Source of the DNA: Paenibacillus sp. | Lineage (GTDB): Bacteria > Bacillota > Bacilli > Paenibacillales > NBRC-103111 | Length of the DNA: 64,000 nucleotides | NCBI GenBank assembly: GCA_031180825.1 | Contig: JAPSLM010000011.1 | Coordinates: 1 to 64,000 of the forward strand | Direction: 5' to 3' | Shown here: one piece after another, positions 1 through 8,303 of the stretch | How the letters are laid out: each line of letters starts with the position of its first letter | Numbering within the stretch: position 1 is the stretch's first letter | Notes under the pieces: generated by a model | The model's input: the letters and a program-made list of their open reading frames with translations, nothing else | The model's database searches: none | Told to the model about the DNA's origin: nothing | Made by a program: the position numbers and the translations under genes

Positions 1-103
1 CCAGTATGTAAGACCCCTTGTAGACGACGAGGTTGATAGGTTCGGGGTGGAAGCGCGGCAACGCGTGCAGCTGACGAATACTAATCGGTCGAGGGCTTAT
101 CCT
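1..103 (+). rRNA. rrl: 23S ribosomal RNA, 3' end (partial)
   Basis: The sequence ends with the conserved 23S 3' segment CTAATCGGTCGAGGGCTTAT around 81-100, which is the end of domain VI in Firmicutes. The gene enters from the left edge, so only the last 100 bases are present. The end at about 103 is estimated from the conserved terminus, not from a processing signal. Confidence 0.95.
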
Positions 104-203
104 ACAAGCTTTCCGAAGGAAAGCTGCCTCGAAAGCATAAGCTAAGTCTTCTGAAGAATCCTTCGAAAGCGACTAAGGTTTGATGGTTTTAGCTACGAGT
201 GAA

Positions 204-260
204 GATATATCTTTTAGGAGCGACTTTTGACGCAGTCAACGGAGCGAGAAAAGATATATC
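204..260 (+). repeat. Inverted repeat in the 23S-5S spacer
   Basis: The arms GATATATCTTTT (204-215) and AAAAGATATATC (249-260) are exact reverse complements enclosing 33 bases. They lie in the 240-base spacer between 23S and 5S. Spacers of rRNA operons usually fold into stalks that guide RNase processing, and this stem could do that; that role is inference. Confidence 0.6.
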
Positions 261-344
261 GGAACGCTTTGTTTCGATCCAGTTTTCAGGGTGCAAGTCG
301 CCTTGAATATTAGAGATGTTTCGTGACAGAAGCATCGAGATCCG

Positions 345-461
345 TTTGGTGATGATGGCGGAAGGGAACCACGCGTACCCATCCCGAACACGAACGTTAA
401 GCCTTCCAGCGCCGATGGTACTTGGACCGCAGGGTCCCGGGAGAGTAGGACGTCGCCAAGC
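345..461 (+). rRNA. rrf: 5S ribosomal RNA
   Basis: About 117 bases show the 5S hallmarks: GGTGATGATGGCGGAAGGG near the 5' end, ACCCATCCCGAACACG in loop B/C at about 377-393, and a 3' strand CGTCGCCAAG that closes on the 5' TTTGGTGA side. It follows 23S directly and precedes the tRNA cluster, the usual order in this group. Ends are set to the base-paired termini and may be off by 1-2 bases. Confidence 0.95.
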
Positions 462-505
462 GGAACGCTCACAGCGTGAGTTTTTTCATGAGTAAAACGG
501 TGCCC

Positions 506-581
<76 letters not shown>

Positions 582-602
582 TAGGCTTTACAGCCATTAT
601 AC

Positions 603-688
603 GGAGGCTTAGCGAAGTGGCCAAACGCAGCAGACTGTAAATCTGTTCTCTGACGAGTTCGGTGGTTCGAATCCATCAGCCTCCACCA
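603..688 (+). tRNA. tRNA-Tyr (anticodon GTA)
   Basis: Acceptor GGAGGCT pairs with AGCCTCC, the anticodon loop is CTGTAAA, a long variable arm (TTCTCTGACGAGTT region) marks a class II tRNA, and CCA is encoded. The large variable arm with GTA is typical of bacterial tRNA-Tyr. Confidence 0.96.
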
Positions 689-701
689 GTTTTCACATTA
701 T

Positions 702-774
702 GAGCCATTAGCTCAGTTGGTAGAGCACCTGACTTTTAATCAGGGTGTCGTAGGTTCGAGTCCTACATGGCTCA
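702..774 (+). tRNA. tRNA-Lys (anticodon TTT)
   Basis: Acceptor GAGCCAT/ATGGCTC, anticodon loop CTTTTAA, T-loop TTCGAGT. CCA is not encoded (CTCACT follows), so the 3' end needs CCA addition. Confidence 0.96.
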
Positions 775-784
775 CTTTTTATAT

Positions 785-870
785 GCGGTTGTGGTGGAAT
801 GGCAGACACGCTATCTTGAGGGGGTAGTGGGCGTATGCTCGTGGAGGTTCGAGTCCTCTCAACCGCACCA
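785..870 (+). tRNA. tRNA-Leu (anticodon GAG)
   Basis: Acceptor GCGGTTG/CAACCGC, long variable arm, anticodon stem CTATC/GGTAG around loop TTGAGGG giving anticodon GAG. CCA is encoded. Confidence 0.95.
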
Positions 871-881
871 TAATCAAATAT

Positions 882-965
882 GCGGTCGTGGCGGAATTGG
901 CAGACGCGCTAGATTCAGGTTCTAGTGGTGTAACAGCCGTGGAGGTTCGAGTCCTCTCGACCGCA
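882..965 (+). tRNA. tRNA-Leu (anticodon CAG)
   Basis: Acceptor GCGGTCG/CGACCGC, long variable arm, anticodon stem CTAGA/TCTAG around TTCAGGT. It is a second leucine isoacceptor next to the GAG gene and clearly paralogous to it. CCA is not encoded. Confidence 0.95.
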
Positions 966-972
966 TCTTCAT

Positions 973-1047
973 GCGGAAGTGGCTCAGGGGTAGAGCATCG
1001 CCTTGCCAAGGCGAGGGTCGCGGGTTCGAATCCCGTCTTCCGCTCCA
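973..1047 (+). tRNA. tRNA-Gly (anticodon GCC)
   Basis: Acceptor GCGGAAG/CTTCCGC, anticodon loop TTGCCAA, T-loop TTCGAAT, CCA encoded. Confidence 0.96.
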
Positions 1048-1064
1048 TTTATTGAAGAAATTAT

Positions 1065-1138
1065 GTGCCCTTAGCTCAGCCGGATAGAGCGTTTGACTAC
1101 GAATCAAAAGGTCGGGAGTTCGAATCTCTCAGGGCACG
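1065..1138 (+). tRNA. tRNA-Arg (anticodon ACG)
   Basis: Acceptor GTGCCCT/AGGGCAC, anticodon stem TTTGA/TCAAA around CTACGAA. The wobble A would be edited to inosine by TadA. It is the last tRNA before the operon terminator; CCA is not encoded. Confidence 0.96.
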
Positions 1139-1160
1139 TACTTTGTAAAACATATAATAT

Positions 1161-1216
1161 AAAAAGCTGTTTTTGAAGAAAGTAGAAATTACTTACTTCG
1201 AAAACAGCTTTTTTTT
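1161..1216 (+). terminator. Terminator of the rRNA-tRNA operon
   Basis: AAAAAGCTGTTTT pairs with AAAACAGCTTTTT, the loop contains an inner GAAGAAAGTA/TACTTACTTC pairing, and eight T follow. It sits about 20 bases after tRNA-Arg. Confidence 0.9.
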
Positions 1217-1225
1217 CGAAATTTT

Positions 1226-1275
1226 AGCAAAAGATTCTACTGGATTGAAATGATAGAATCTTTTGCTTTTTTTGT
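1226..1275 (+). terminator. Second tandem intrinsic terminator
   Basis: A perfect 14-bp stem AGCAAAAGATTCTA/TAGAATCTTTTGCT with a 14-base loop and a T7 tail lies directly behind the first terminator. Tandem terminators after stable-RNA operons are common and keep this very strong transcription unit out of the next gene. Confidence 0.85.
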
Positions 1276-1330
1276 TTTATTTATTACAAAAACTAAATAT
1301 ACAATACCTTTTTTATTTGGTAAAATATAG

Positions 1331-1560
1331 GGTGCCATACTTGCCAAAAAGTAAACAATAGGGAGGCTTATGGTGAGAAGCATAGAATTTCGTCGTTTTT
1401 TGGCAAACCGCCGGCTGTCCTAGACAGGCCTCAAAGGACATGACAACCGAAAAGGTAGAGTAAGGAGAAGCCGGATCGCCGTATTATTATACGGCTTGAG
1501 CTTTAGCAAAGGAACACCAAAAACACGTCTCATCTAAAAGAATTGGGGTGCATGTATTTC
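1331..1560 (+). promoter_or_regulatory. Structured leader before the thioesterase gene
   Basis: About 230 bases of leader hold several strong pairings. TTGCCAAAAA (1341-1350) pairs with TTTTTGGCAA (1397-1406), bracketing the ribosome binding site and first half of a 17-codon ORF. TGTCCT/AGGACA lies around 1415-1441. GCCGTAT/ATACGGC (1478-1496) is a tight hairpin with a TATT loop. I do not recognise a known riboswitch class. The layout of a translated leader peptide in a stem followed by further stems resembles translation-coupled attenuation, but no clear T-tailed terminator is visible. Confidence 0.45.
1370..1423 (+). CDS. 17-residue leader ORF upstream of the thioesterase
   Basis: ATG at 1370 follows GGGAGG with 4 bases between and reads MVRSIEFRRFLANRRLS then TAG. 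It is strongly basic (five Arg). The ribosome binding site and the start of the ORF lie inside the long-range stem described for the leader. It ends 138 bases before the thioesterase start. It could be a regulatory leader peptide or a chance ORF. The good ribosome binding site is the only coding support. Confidence 0.35.
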   Translation: MVRSIEFRRFLANRRLS

Positions 1561-1561
1561 A

Positions 1562-2281
1562 ATGAGTAAAATCCAGTTATTTTGTCTGCCTTATGCCGGC
1601 GGATCGGCTACGATCTATTCCAAATGGAAAAAATTATTGAATTCGGATATTGAATTGTATCCTGTAGAACTGGCCGGGAGAGGCCGCAGATTTAACGAGT
1701 CTCCTTATGCTAATGCAGAGCAAGCGGTTGACGATATTTACCGTGAGATCAGCGGAAGGCTTCATGCCCCATTTGCCTTGTTCGGGCACAGTATGGGAAG
1801 TCTGCTGACGTATGAGCTATGCTGCAAAATTAAGCAGCAGAAGGGCGTAGAGCCGGTACACATCTTCGCGTCCGGGCGCCGGGCGCCGCAGTGTCCGCAT
1901 GACAAAAAAGTAATGCACCTTCTCCCTGAAGCCGAGTTTATGAAAGAAGTTCACCAATTGGGAGGGACGCCGCGCGAGCTGTTTGAAAACCGGGAATTGG
2001 CGGATATTTTTTTACCGCTTTTAAGATCGGACTATAAGCTGGTCGAAACTTACGTTTATCAAGAAAAAAATATCAAATTCGATTGCGGACTTACCGTATT
2101 GAATGGAAAAGAAGATGATATGGTTTCCGAGCAGTTGACCGCTTGGAGTGAGCATACGAACGGTACCTTCCATATTGTCGAGTATGACGGGGGACATTTT
2201 TTCATTCACGATCACACGGAAGCGATCGTTAAGCTGATTAACGATACATTAAGCAGAGTGGCTTTATCCTCAAACATATAG
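1562..2281 (+). CDS. Type II thioesterase (alpha/beta hydrolase, SrfAD-like)
   Basis: 239 residues, the usual length of external thioesterases of NRPS/PKS systems. These cytoplasmic enzymes hydrolyse mis-acylated phosphopantetheine arms of carrier proteins. The N-terminus LFCLPYAGGSA is the family signature. The catalytic serine is in GHSMGS at about residue 77, the acid probably in the GKEDD region at about 184, and the histidine in GGHFFI at about 215. The family normally sits beside its synthetase, but no adenylation, condensation or ketosynthase domain is present here. The gene stands alone between the tRNA cluster and a permease. The start ATG follows TTGGGGTGCATG weakly; the reading frame itself is unambiguous. 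Confidence 0.85.
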   Translation: MSKIQLFCLPYAGGSATIYSKWKKLLNSDIELYPVELAGRGRRFNESPYANAEQAVDDIYREISGRLHAPFALFGHSMGSLLTYELCCKIKQQKGVEPVHIFASGRRAPQCPHDKKVMHLLPEAEFMKEVHQLGGTPRELFENRELADIFLPLLRSDYKLVETYVYQEKNIKFDCGLTVLNGKEDDMVSEQLTAWSEHTNGTFHIVEYDGGHFFIHDHTEAIVKLINDTLSRVALSSNI

Positions 2282-2804
2282 CATTAAGCCACAGAGAGAG
2301 GGATCGTCATCCATTTTGACGGTCCCTGTCGGCCTTAAGGCGAAGAACTGCTACCAATAAGCCCGTCCGTATTCGTTATTCCCTCAAGCCCGTCCGAAGC
2401 CGCGAGAAGGGGTCTAGAGAAACAGATTTAATATTCCCAACGGCTTCAAAATAAATTCCCCGGGATCGCCGTTCATCGACCCAGTAATCTATGCTCTCAC
2501 TTAACCAAGTCTTTTGACCTAATTATTCCTACAATTACTTAATATGTATTTATCTTAAAAACACCGTCAGTAGTTTTTGTTATAAGGAGCAGTTGTTAAA
2601 AGATAGGACTAGATAAAGTGAAACGAAATATGATAGAATGGATAGGCATATTGTTGAGATTTTATGAATAAACCTAAGAGGACCAAGTAGTCGCATAAAG
2701 GTTGCGGCTTTTTTTATGCCCTATGAACTAGTTTAGAGCCTTGAAAGCGCCATAAAAAATCTTGATGAGGGTGACCTTTAACTTTTCAGAAGGAGTAGCG
2801 ATCT
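2282..2804 (+). other. Noncoding interval before lysP
   Basis: No convincing gene in about 520 bases. A GGGATCGTCA/TGACGGTCCC hairpin at about 2298-2327 follows the thioesterase stop but lacks a clear T tract. A T-tailed hairpin near 2689 is listed separately. The rest is AT-rich; I searched it for the lysine-riboswitch core and did not find it. Confidence 0.5.
2688..2716 (+). terminator. Candidate terminator or attenuator upstream of lysP
   Basis: AGTCGC pairs with GCGGCT around loop ATAAAGGTT and is followed by seven T. It lies 90 bases before the permease start with no gene immediately upstream, so it could end a short RNA or attenuate the permease transcript. Confidence 0.5.
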
Positions 2805-4277
2805 ATGAATTCTACCCGAGTGGACAAATCATCATCCCCGAATCAGTTGAAAAGAGGGCTGGCGGCCCGGCACATGACTATGATTTCGCTCGGCGGTTCC
2901 ATCGGCACCGGCCTGTTTCTGGCCAGCGGCGGAGCCATTCATTCGGCCGGTCCGGGGGGAGCTTTCCTTGCGTATTTAATTATCGGCATCATGGTCTATT
3001 TTCTGGTGACGAGCTTAGGAGAAATGGCTACTTATATGCCGGTATCGGGGACGTTCAGCACGTATGCGACCCGCTTCGTGGACCCGGCGTTCGGGTTCGC
3101 GCTCGGCTGGAACTATTGGTACAACTGGGCGATTACGATAGCCGCCGAGCTGTCGGCAGCGACATTGATCATTAAATTTTGGCTTCCGGACAGTCCTTCT
3201 TTGCTGTGGAGCGCGTTATTTCTTGCTCTGATGGTGGGACTCAATCTGCTTTCGGTAAAAAGCTACGGGGAATCGGAGTACTGGTTTGCGTTAATTAAGG
3301 TCGTCACGATTATCATTTTCATCGGAATCGGCATTTTGATGATCATCGGCATCTGGTCCACCGAAGCCGTCGGCTTCCGCAATCTTACGATCGGCGACGC
3401 GCCGTTCCATGGCGGGTTCTTGGCCGCGCTCGGCGTGTTTATGGCCGCAGGGTTCTCTTTTCAGGGGACCGAGCTGGTAGGGGTGGCCGCCGGGGAGAGC
3501 GAAGATCCGCGACGCAACGTGCCCAAGGCGATCCGCTCCGTTTTCTGGCGCATTCTGCTGTTTTATTTGATTGCCATTGCTGTGATCGGGCTGCTTATTC
3601 CGTATACGAACGAAAATTTGGCCAGCGATAACGTGGCGATGAGCCCGTTTACCATGGTATTTGAAAAAGCCGGTCTCAGCATCGCCGCATCGGTAATGAA
3701 CGCCGTCATTCTTACGTCGGTGCTCTCGGCAGGAAACTCCGGCATGTACGCCTCGACAAGGATGCTGTGGGTGCTTGCCAAAGAGGGGAAAGCGCCGCGT
3801 TTTCTGGCCAAGCTGAGCAAAAGGGGCGTTCCGGTATACGCGCTGCTGGCAACGAGCGCTTTGGGCATGTTTGCCTTCTTGTCCTCTTCGTTCGGCGACG
3901 GTGTCGTCTACACTTGGCTGCTGAATGCATCCGGTATGTCGGGCTTTATCGCCTGGCTCGGGATAGCGATCAGCCATTACCGCTTCCGCAAGGCCTATGT
4001 CGCTCAAGGCCATGACATCAAGGATCTGCCGTATCGGGCCAAATGGTTTCCGTTCGGGCCGATTCTGGCCGCAGTGCTGTGCGCTATCGTTATCGTCGGC
4101 CAATGTATCGGCGGGATTAAGGACGGTACGGTCGATTGGGCTTACCTGTTCGCTTCATATATCGGCATTCCGCTTTTTTTGGTGATTTGGCTGACGTATA
4201 AGTGGAAGCATAAAACGAAGGTGCTGAAACTGGAAGAATGTGTATTCGAGGAGACAGTCGAGGCACAGTCGAAATAG
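2805..4277 (+). CDS. lysP: Amino-acid permease of the APC family, LysP-like
   Basis: 490 residues with 12 predicted membrane segments. The inner-membrane protein would import a basic amino acid by proton symport. Segments match what is known of E. coli LysP: LxxRHxTMIxxGGSIGTGLF near residue 20, PGGAxLxYxxIGxMVYF, YMPVSGxFxTY, GWNYWYNWAxTIAxEL, FSFQGTELxGxAAGESEDP at about 220, SAGNSGMYASTRML at about 305 and SGMxGFIAWLGIAISHYRFR at about 375. The ATG follows an AGGAG-type site (GAAGGAGTAGCGATCT). Monocistronic, ended by the terminator after it. Lysine is the most likely substrate by resemblance; other cationic amino acids cannot be excluded. Confidence 0.85.
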   Translation: MNSTRVDKSSSPNQLKRGLAARHMTMISLGGSIGTGLFLASGGAIHSAGPGGAFLAYLIIGIMVYFLVTSLGEMATYMPVSGTFSTYATRFVDPAFGFALGWNYWYNWAITIAAELSAATLIIKFWLPDSPSLLWSALFLALMVGLNLLSVKSYGESEYWFALIKVVTIIIFIGIGILMIIGIWSTEAVGFRNLTIGDAPFHGGFLAALGVFMAAGFSFQGTELVGVAAGESEDPRRNVPKAIRSVFWRILLFYLIAIAVIGLLIPYTNENLASDNVAMSPFTMVFEKAGLSIAASVMNAVILTSVLSAGNSGMYASTRMLWVLAKEGKAPRFLAKLSKRGVPVYALLATSALGMFAFLSSSFGDGVVYTWLLNASGMSGFIAWLGIAISHYRFRKAYVAQGHDIKDLPYRAKWFPFGPILAAVLCAIVIVGQCIGGIKDGTVDWAYLFASYIGIPLFLVIWLTYKWKHKTKVLKLEECVFEETVEAQSK

Positions 4278-4287
4278 GAAATAATAA

Positions 4288-4321
4288 AGCAGCCGACCCG
4301 GCGAGGAGACGGCTGCTTTTT
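4288..4321 (+). terminator. Terminator between lysP and dctP
   Basis: AGCAGCCG/CGGCTGCT stem with a 14-base loop and a T-rich tail. It lies between convergent genes, and its opposite strand has no long T run, so it mainly serves lysP. Confidence 0.85.
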
Positions 4322-4326
4322 GTATG

Positions 4327-5634
4327 TTAATTCGTATTGAGGGCTTTGGATTCGCCGCTTACATAAACGCCATGTTCCGAAGAAGGGGACTCCGCAATCA
4401 CCTGATTGTCGAATTGCTTCTCGCTCTTCGCAATGACGACGGTGGCGACGCTGTTCCCGATCAGGTTCGTGATGGCGCGCGCTTCGGACATGAAGCGGTC
4501 CACGCCCAGCAGAAGCGCCATGCCTTCGATCGGGATCACGTTGCCCGGGATTGCCGCAAGCGTAGCCGCCAGAGTGACGAAGCCGGAGCCGGTCACGCCT
4601 GCTGCGCCTTTGGAGGTCAGCATCAGTACGCCCAGCAGCGTTGCAATTTGCAGCCACGTCAGCTCGATGCCATAGGCTTGCGCGATAAATAGAGCAGCCA
4701 TGGACAAGTAAATGGACGTGCCGTCCAGGTTGAACGAGTAGCCGGTCGGGACGACCAGACCGACGACCGACTTGGAGCAGCCGTATTTCTCAAGACGCTC
4801 CATCAAGCGCGGCAGCGCCGATTCGGAGGAGGACGTGCCGAGCACCAGCAAAATTTCTTCTTTGATGAACTTCAGCAGATTGAAGATGCTGAAGCCATAG
4901 AACCTGGCTACTGCGCCGAGAATAACGATGACGAACAAAAACATGGTGATGTAGACGGAGCCCATCATTTTGCCCAGGGAGAACAGGGAGGCAATCCCGA
5001 ATTTCCCGATCGTATAAGCCATGGCGCCGCCGGCGGCAATCGGGGAGAAGCGCATGATCATGGCGACCAATTTAAAGAAGATGTCGTTCAACTTCTCGAA
5101 CAATTGTGTGACTGGTCTGGATTTCTCGCCCAGGGAAGCCATAGCGAGACCGAACATGACGGAGAACAGGAGCACCGGCAGCATGTCGCCTTTGGCGAGC
5201 GCGCCTACGACGCTGTCCGGAATGACGCTGAGCAGAAAATCCATAAAGCCGTGCGGAGCTTCCGCCGCTTGCTTCGCATACTTTGCCACGTCGGCCGCAT
5301 TGGCGCCGACTTTGCTGACGTCCATGCCCGAGCCGGGACGGACGAGATACATGACCGCTATCCCGATCGCCATGGCAAAGGTCGTAATGATTTCGAAATA
5401 CAGCAGCGCTTTGCCGCCGATCCGGCCGATTTTTTTCATATCTCCCATATTCGCGAAACCGATTACAATTGTGAAAAAGACGATAGGAGCGATGACCATT
5501 TTGATCAGCTTGACGAACATATCGCCGAGCACTTTGAGCTGCACTCCGAACGCCGGGAAAAATTGTCCGATCAAGATCCCGAGGACGATCGCAATCAAGA
5601 CCTGAACCGTAAGGTTTTTGAAGTCGATTTTCAT
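4327..5634 (-). CDS. dctP: C4-dicarboxylate/proton (sodium) symporter DctP/DctA
   Basis: 435 residues of the DAACS (glutamate/dicarboxylate symporter) family, importing succinate, fumarate and malate. Visible hallmarks are the N-terminal FKxLxxQVLxAIVLGIxxG, PIVFFTIVxGxA, the hairpin-loop serines TSSSESALPRL at about residue 278, the PTGYSFNLDGTSIY motif at about 308 and the substrate-binding DRFMSEARAxTNLIGN at about 385. Length fits the family. A terminator separates it from dctR, so it has its own promoter. The pairing with DctS, DctR and DctB matches the B. subtilis dct system, in which DctSR induces the transporter when dicarboxylate is present. Confidence 0.93.
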   Translation of the reverse strand: MKIDFKNLTVQVLIAIVLGILIGQFFPAFGVQLKVLGDMFVKLIKMVIAPIVFFTIVIGFANMGDMKKIGRIGGKALLYFEIITTFAMAIGIAVMYLVRPGSGMDVSKVGANAADVAKYAKQAAEAPHGFMDFLLSVIPDSVVGALAKGDMLPVLLFSVMFGLAMASLGEKSRPVTQLFEKLNDIFFKLVAMIMRFSPIAAGGAMAYTIGKFGIASLFSLGKMMGSVYITMFLFVIVILGAVARFYGFSIFNLLKFIKEEILLVLGTSSSESALPRLMERLEKYGCSKSVVGLVVPTGYSFNLDGTSIYLSMAALFIAQAYGIELTWLQIATLLGVLMLTSKGAAGVTGSGFVTLAATLAAIPGNVIPIEGMALLLGVDRFMSEARAITNLIGNSVATVVIAKSEKQFDNQVIAESPSSEHGVYVSGESKALNTN

Positions 5635-5719
5635 GACAATCCCTCATTTCTATATTGCGTTCTCTTTTCGTGTTTTTATGTTATCGCTTTCATGAAGGCT
5701 TGTGAATCATTTGGACATA

Positions 5720-5742
5720 TTGGTTGTTTTGGTCTTTTTGGT
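5720..5742 (-). promoter_or_regulatory. Three 9-bp-phased ACCAA repeats upstream of dctP (possible DctR site)
   Basis: On the minus strand ACCAA occurs three times at exact 9-bp intervals (TTGGT on the plus strand at 5720, 5729 and 5738), about 90 bases upstream of the dctP start. A weak promoter TTCACA-17-TAACAT lies downstream of it, as expected for an activated promoter. Assignment to DctR is inference from position. Confidence 0.45.
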
Positions 5743-5756
5743 CTTGGCGTGGGCAC

Positions 5757-5794
5757 AAAAAAAGCGGACCGCGTTGTTCGTTAACGCGATCCGC
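5757..5794 (-). terminator. Terminator at the end of dctR
   Basis: On the minus strand GCGGATCGCGTT pairs with AACGCGGTCCGC (one mismatch-tolerant 12-bp stem), followed by seven T. The stem overlaps the last codons and stop of dctR. Confidence 0.85.
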
Positions 5795-6527
5795 CGGGCG
5801 GAGAGGATAATCTGTATTTATTGACGGGACGGCCGACCCCGTATTGGAGATCGAGGCGTACTTGGCCGCTCTTCACTAAATAATCGAGATAGCGCCTGGC
5901 GGTTACCCTGGCGATCCCGATCCCTTCAGCGACCTCCTCGGCCGAAAGCGCCTCCGCTTGGCCGACAAGAAATTGCACAATTTGCTTGAGGGTTACAGCC
6001 TGAAGTCCTTTGGGCAAGGCTTGCGGCATTTCCATCAGGTCATCCGGTGAAGGCGCGTCCTGCCTTCTTCCGAAAAGCAGCCGGTCCAGCTCGGATTGGG
6101 AAGCGGGATGGCCGCTGTCGAGCGCAGTTTTCATCTGCCTGTAATGCTCCAGCGCCTGCTTCACCCGTTCAAATTTAAACGGTTTCATAATGTAATCGAC
6201 GGCCCCGTTTTGAAGCATCTTCTCGATGGTGCGCATATCGTTGGCCGCACTGATAATCATTACATCGACGGGGGTTTCATTTCGGCGAAGCTCCAGAAGC
6301 GTCTCGATCCCGTCCCGCACCGGCATGAAAATATCGAGGATGACGAGATCGGGCTGCAGCTCCGTCACCATACGCAAACCTTCATCCCCTGTGGAGGCAA
6401 TGCCGGCGACTCGGAAGCCTTCCACCCGCTCGACGAATTGACTGTTGACCTCCTGCACCATCGGATCGTCTTCGATCAACAGGACGCGGAGGGTCTCTCG
6501 CTTGATTTCATTCATACCGCTTATCAT
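5781..6527 (-). CDS. dctR: Two-component response regulator DctR (CitB family)
   Basis: 248 residues. The receiver domain (about 13-130) has acidic pair EDDP near residue 20, phospho-acceptor Asp in LVILDIFMP at about 66 and Lys in VDYIMKPF at about 116. The C-terminal part holds a helix-turn-helix of the DctR/CitT type (LSAEEVAEGIGIARVTARRYLDYL at about 192-215, here split for reading). It probably activates dctP in response to DctS. Start ATG at 6527 has GGGAGA about 10 bases upstream; an ATG four codons later is an alternative. The gene is 55 bases downstream of dctS on the same strand. Confidence 0.9.
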   Translation of the reverse strand: MISGMNEIKRETLRVLLIEDDPMVQEVNSQFVERVEGFRVAGIASTGDEGLRMVTELQPDLVILDIFMPVRDGIETLLELRRNETPVDVMIISAANDMRTIEKMLQNGAVDYIMKPFKFERVKQALEHYRQMKTALDSGHPASQSELDRLLFGRRQDAPSPDDLMEMPQALPKGLQAVTLKQIVQFLVGQAEALSAEEVAEGIGIARVTARRYLDYLVKSGQVRLDLQYGVGRPVNKYRLSSPPGGSR

Positions 6528-6582
6528 TAGCCTGTCATCTCCCCGAATTCACTGTAAATGAAGAGCATCGGACTGCAATAAT

Positions 6583-8163
6583 TTACTGCATCGGGAACGT
6601 GATGATGAACGTCGTTCCTTCTCCCGGCGCCGTTTCGATCTGTATCGAACCGCTGCCTTTCCGCACGATACCGTCGATCAGGTGAAGACCGATTCCGCGT
6701 CCGCCGTCGCCCTTGGTTGTAAAGCCGTGCTCGAATATACGCGTCTTGACGGACTCCTCCATGCCGCAGCCATTGTCCTCCACAAGGATCGAGAGTACCT
6801 CGTCATCTTGCTCGAGGCTGATAAAGATGCGTTTGTTCCCCTTGGTCTGATGATGCAGAGCGTCAAAAGCATTTTCCAGGAGGTTGCCGAGCAGGATGAC
6901 AAAATCGTGATGATCCAGCCGTTCGGGAAACCGTTCGAGCCGGCTTTGCCGGTCGATCGTCACCTCGATGCCAAGCTCCCGGCCGCGGCTGATTTTGCCG
7001 AGCAGCAGCCCGGTCAAGCTTTCGTTCCGTATGCGGCTGTCGAGGAAGCGGGTCAGCTCTTCTTTCTGCCCGGTCATCTCGAACAAGTAATCAAGCGCTT
7101 TTTCATTGCTGCCGAGCTGAATCAAGCCGCCGATGGTATGAAGCTTATTCATGTACTCGTGGTTTTGCACACGCAGCGCATCGACGAAGGTACGTACGCC
7201 GGTCAGCTCTTCGGCCATTCGCGCGACTTCCGTCCGGTCTTGAAAAATGGCGACGGCGCCGACGGTTTCCCCGCCTACGGTGATCGGCACCCGGTTGCTC
7301 ATGATCGGCGTGCCCTGAATGACCAGCTCTTGGTTGAAAATCGGATGATTGAGCTCCAATATTTCGGGCAGCCGCGTATCCGGGAGCACCTCCCAAATCG
7401 ACTTGCCTACGACGTCGCCGGCTACTTTGAGCATTTGTTTCGCCTTCGCGTTGAAAATTGTGATGCGCTCGAACTTATCGATGGCAATGACGCCTTCATG
7501 CATCGCGTTGAACGTCGCCGTACGTTCGACCAGCAGCGCGGCGATTTCGTGCGGCTCCAGCTCAAACATCTGCCGCTTGATATGCTGGGCGAGCTTCCAC
7601 GAGCCCCACAGCCCGAAGAGCAGAGATAGGAACAGCACGACATAGGCTTGGCTCGACAGGTCCAGCAGCACCTGCCCTACGGTCGGCTGGATGCGGCCGA
7701 CGAGCGCGACCCCGACCTGCGCGTGCTCGGCGTTCATAATCGGCACGAAGGCGCGCAGCGCCGTGCCGAGCTCGCCCTTTGCCTTGGACACGTAGGTGTG
7801 CTCGGCAAAAGCGGGGCCTTCGTCGGCGCCGGACGATACGGTGCCGATTTTGCTTTCCACCGGATGCGACAGCCGCAGCCGGTGCATATCCATCACCACG
7901 ACGTAGGTCACGTCGTTGATGATGCGGATTCGCTCGGCGGCGGACTGGATGCCGTCGCGCACTCCGGGGTCCGCAATGCCGGAGACGATCTCCGGCATCT
8001 GCGCTACGGTGCGGGCGGTTACAAGCAGCCGCCGCCCGAGCTCTTCCTCTTTCAACCGGACGATGCTGCCAAGGAGAATCGTCCCTCCGATACAGAGCGA
8101 GAACAGGACGATGCCGAACGACAAAATCGCGATTTTCCAATTGATTTTCAAGCGCTGCAGCAT
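6583..8163 (-). CDS. dctS: Sensor histidine kinase DctS (CitA/DcuS type)
   Basis: About 526 residues. Two membrane segments (about 10-32 and 170-192) flank an extracytoplasmic PAS-like sensor domain that in this family binds dicarboxylates. It is followed by a cytoplasmic PAS domain (TFNAMHEGVIAIDKF onward), the H-box in VQNHEYMNKLHTIGG (His next to E, as in the CitA/SpoOB-like kinases) and the HATPase domain with N-box LLGNLLENAFDAL, DNGCGM and GRGIGLHLI. The ATG at 8163 is preferred because it follows GAAAGGGGG; an upstream ATG at 8199 would add 12 residues. It partners with DctR directly downstream. Confidence 0.9.
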   Translation of the reverse strand: MLQRLKINWKIAILSFGIVLFSLCIGGTILLGSIVRLKEEELGRRLLVTARTVAQMPEIVSGIADPGVRDGIQSAAERIRIINDVTYVVVMDMHRLRLSHPVESKIGTVSSGADEGPAFAEHTYVSKAKGELGTALRAFVPIMNAEHAQVGVALVGRIQPTVGQVLLDLSSQAYVVLFLSLLFGLWGSWKLAQHIKRQMFELEPHEIAALLVERTATFNAMHEGVIAIDKFERITIFNAKAKQMLKVAGDVVGKSIWEVLPDTRLPEILELNHPIFNQELVIQGTPIMSNRVPITVGGETVGAVAIFQDRTEVARMAEELTGVRTFVDALRVQNHEYMNKLHTIGGLIQLGSNEKALDYLFEMTGQKEELTRFLDSRIRNESLTGLLLGKISRGRELGIEVTIDRQSRLERFPERLDHHDFVILLGNLLENAFDALHHQTKGNKRIFISLEQDDEVLSILVEDNGCGMEESVKTRIFEHGFTTKGDGGRGIGLHLIDGIVRKGSGSIQIETAPGEGTTFIITFPMQ

Positions 8164-8236
8164 AGTCCGTCCCGCCCCCTTTCTACGATATATTATCATA
8201 CAACAGGATGCGCGGATGGAAAAGACAACAGCCCTG

Positions 8237-8277
8237 TCTTCCGCAACCGGGACGGAGCGGGGGACGGGCTGTCGATA
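8237..8277 (-). terminator. Possible terminator between the lipoprotein gene and dctS
   Basis: ACAGCCCGTC-type arms (minus strand) pair with GACAGGGCTGT, followed by TGTCTTTTCC, a poor T tract. It would partly separate the lipoprotein gene from dctS. Confidence 0.4.
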
Positions 8278-8303
8278 AGCGGATACGTATGGGATCGGGA
8301 GGA

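Noticed and set aside
2590..2800. Lysine riboswitch or T-box before lysP
   Set aside because: The conserved L-box core and the T-box antiterminator core are not present. Only a short T-tailed hairpin is seen.
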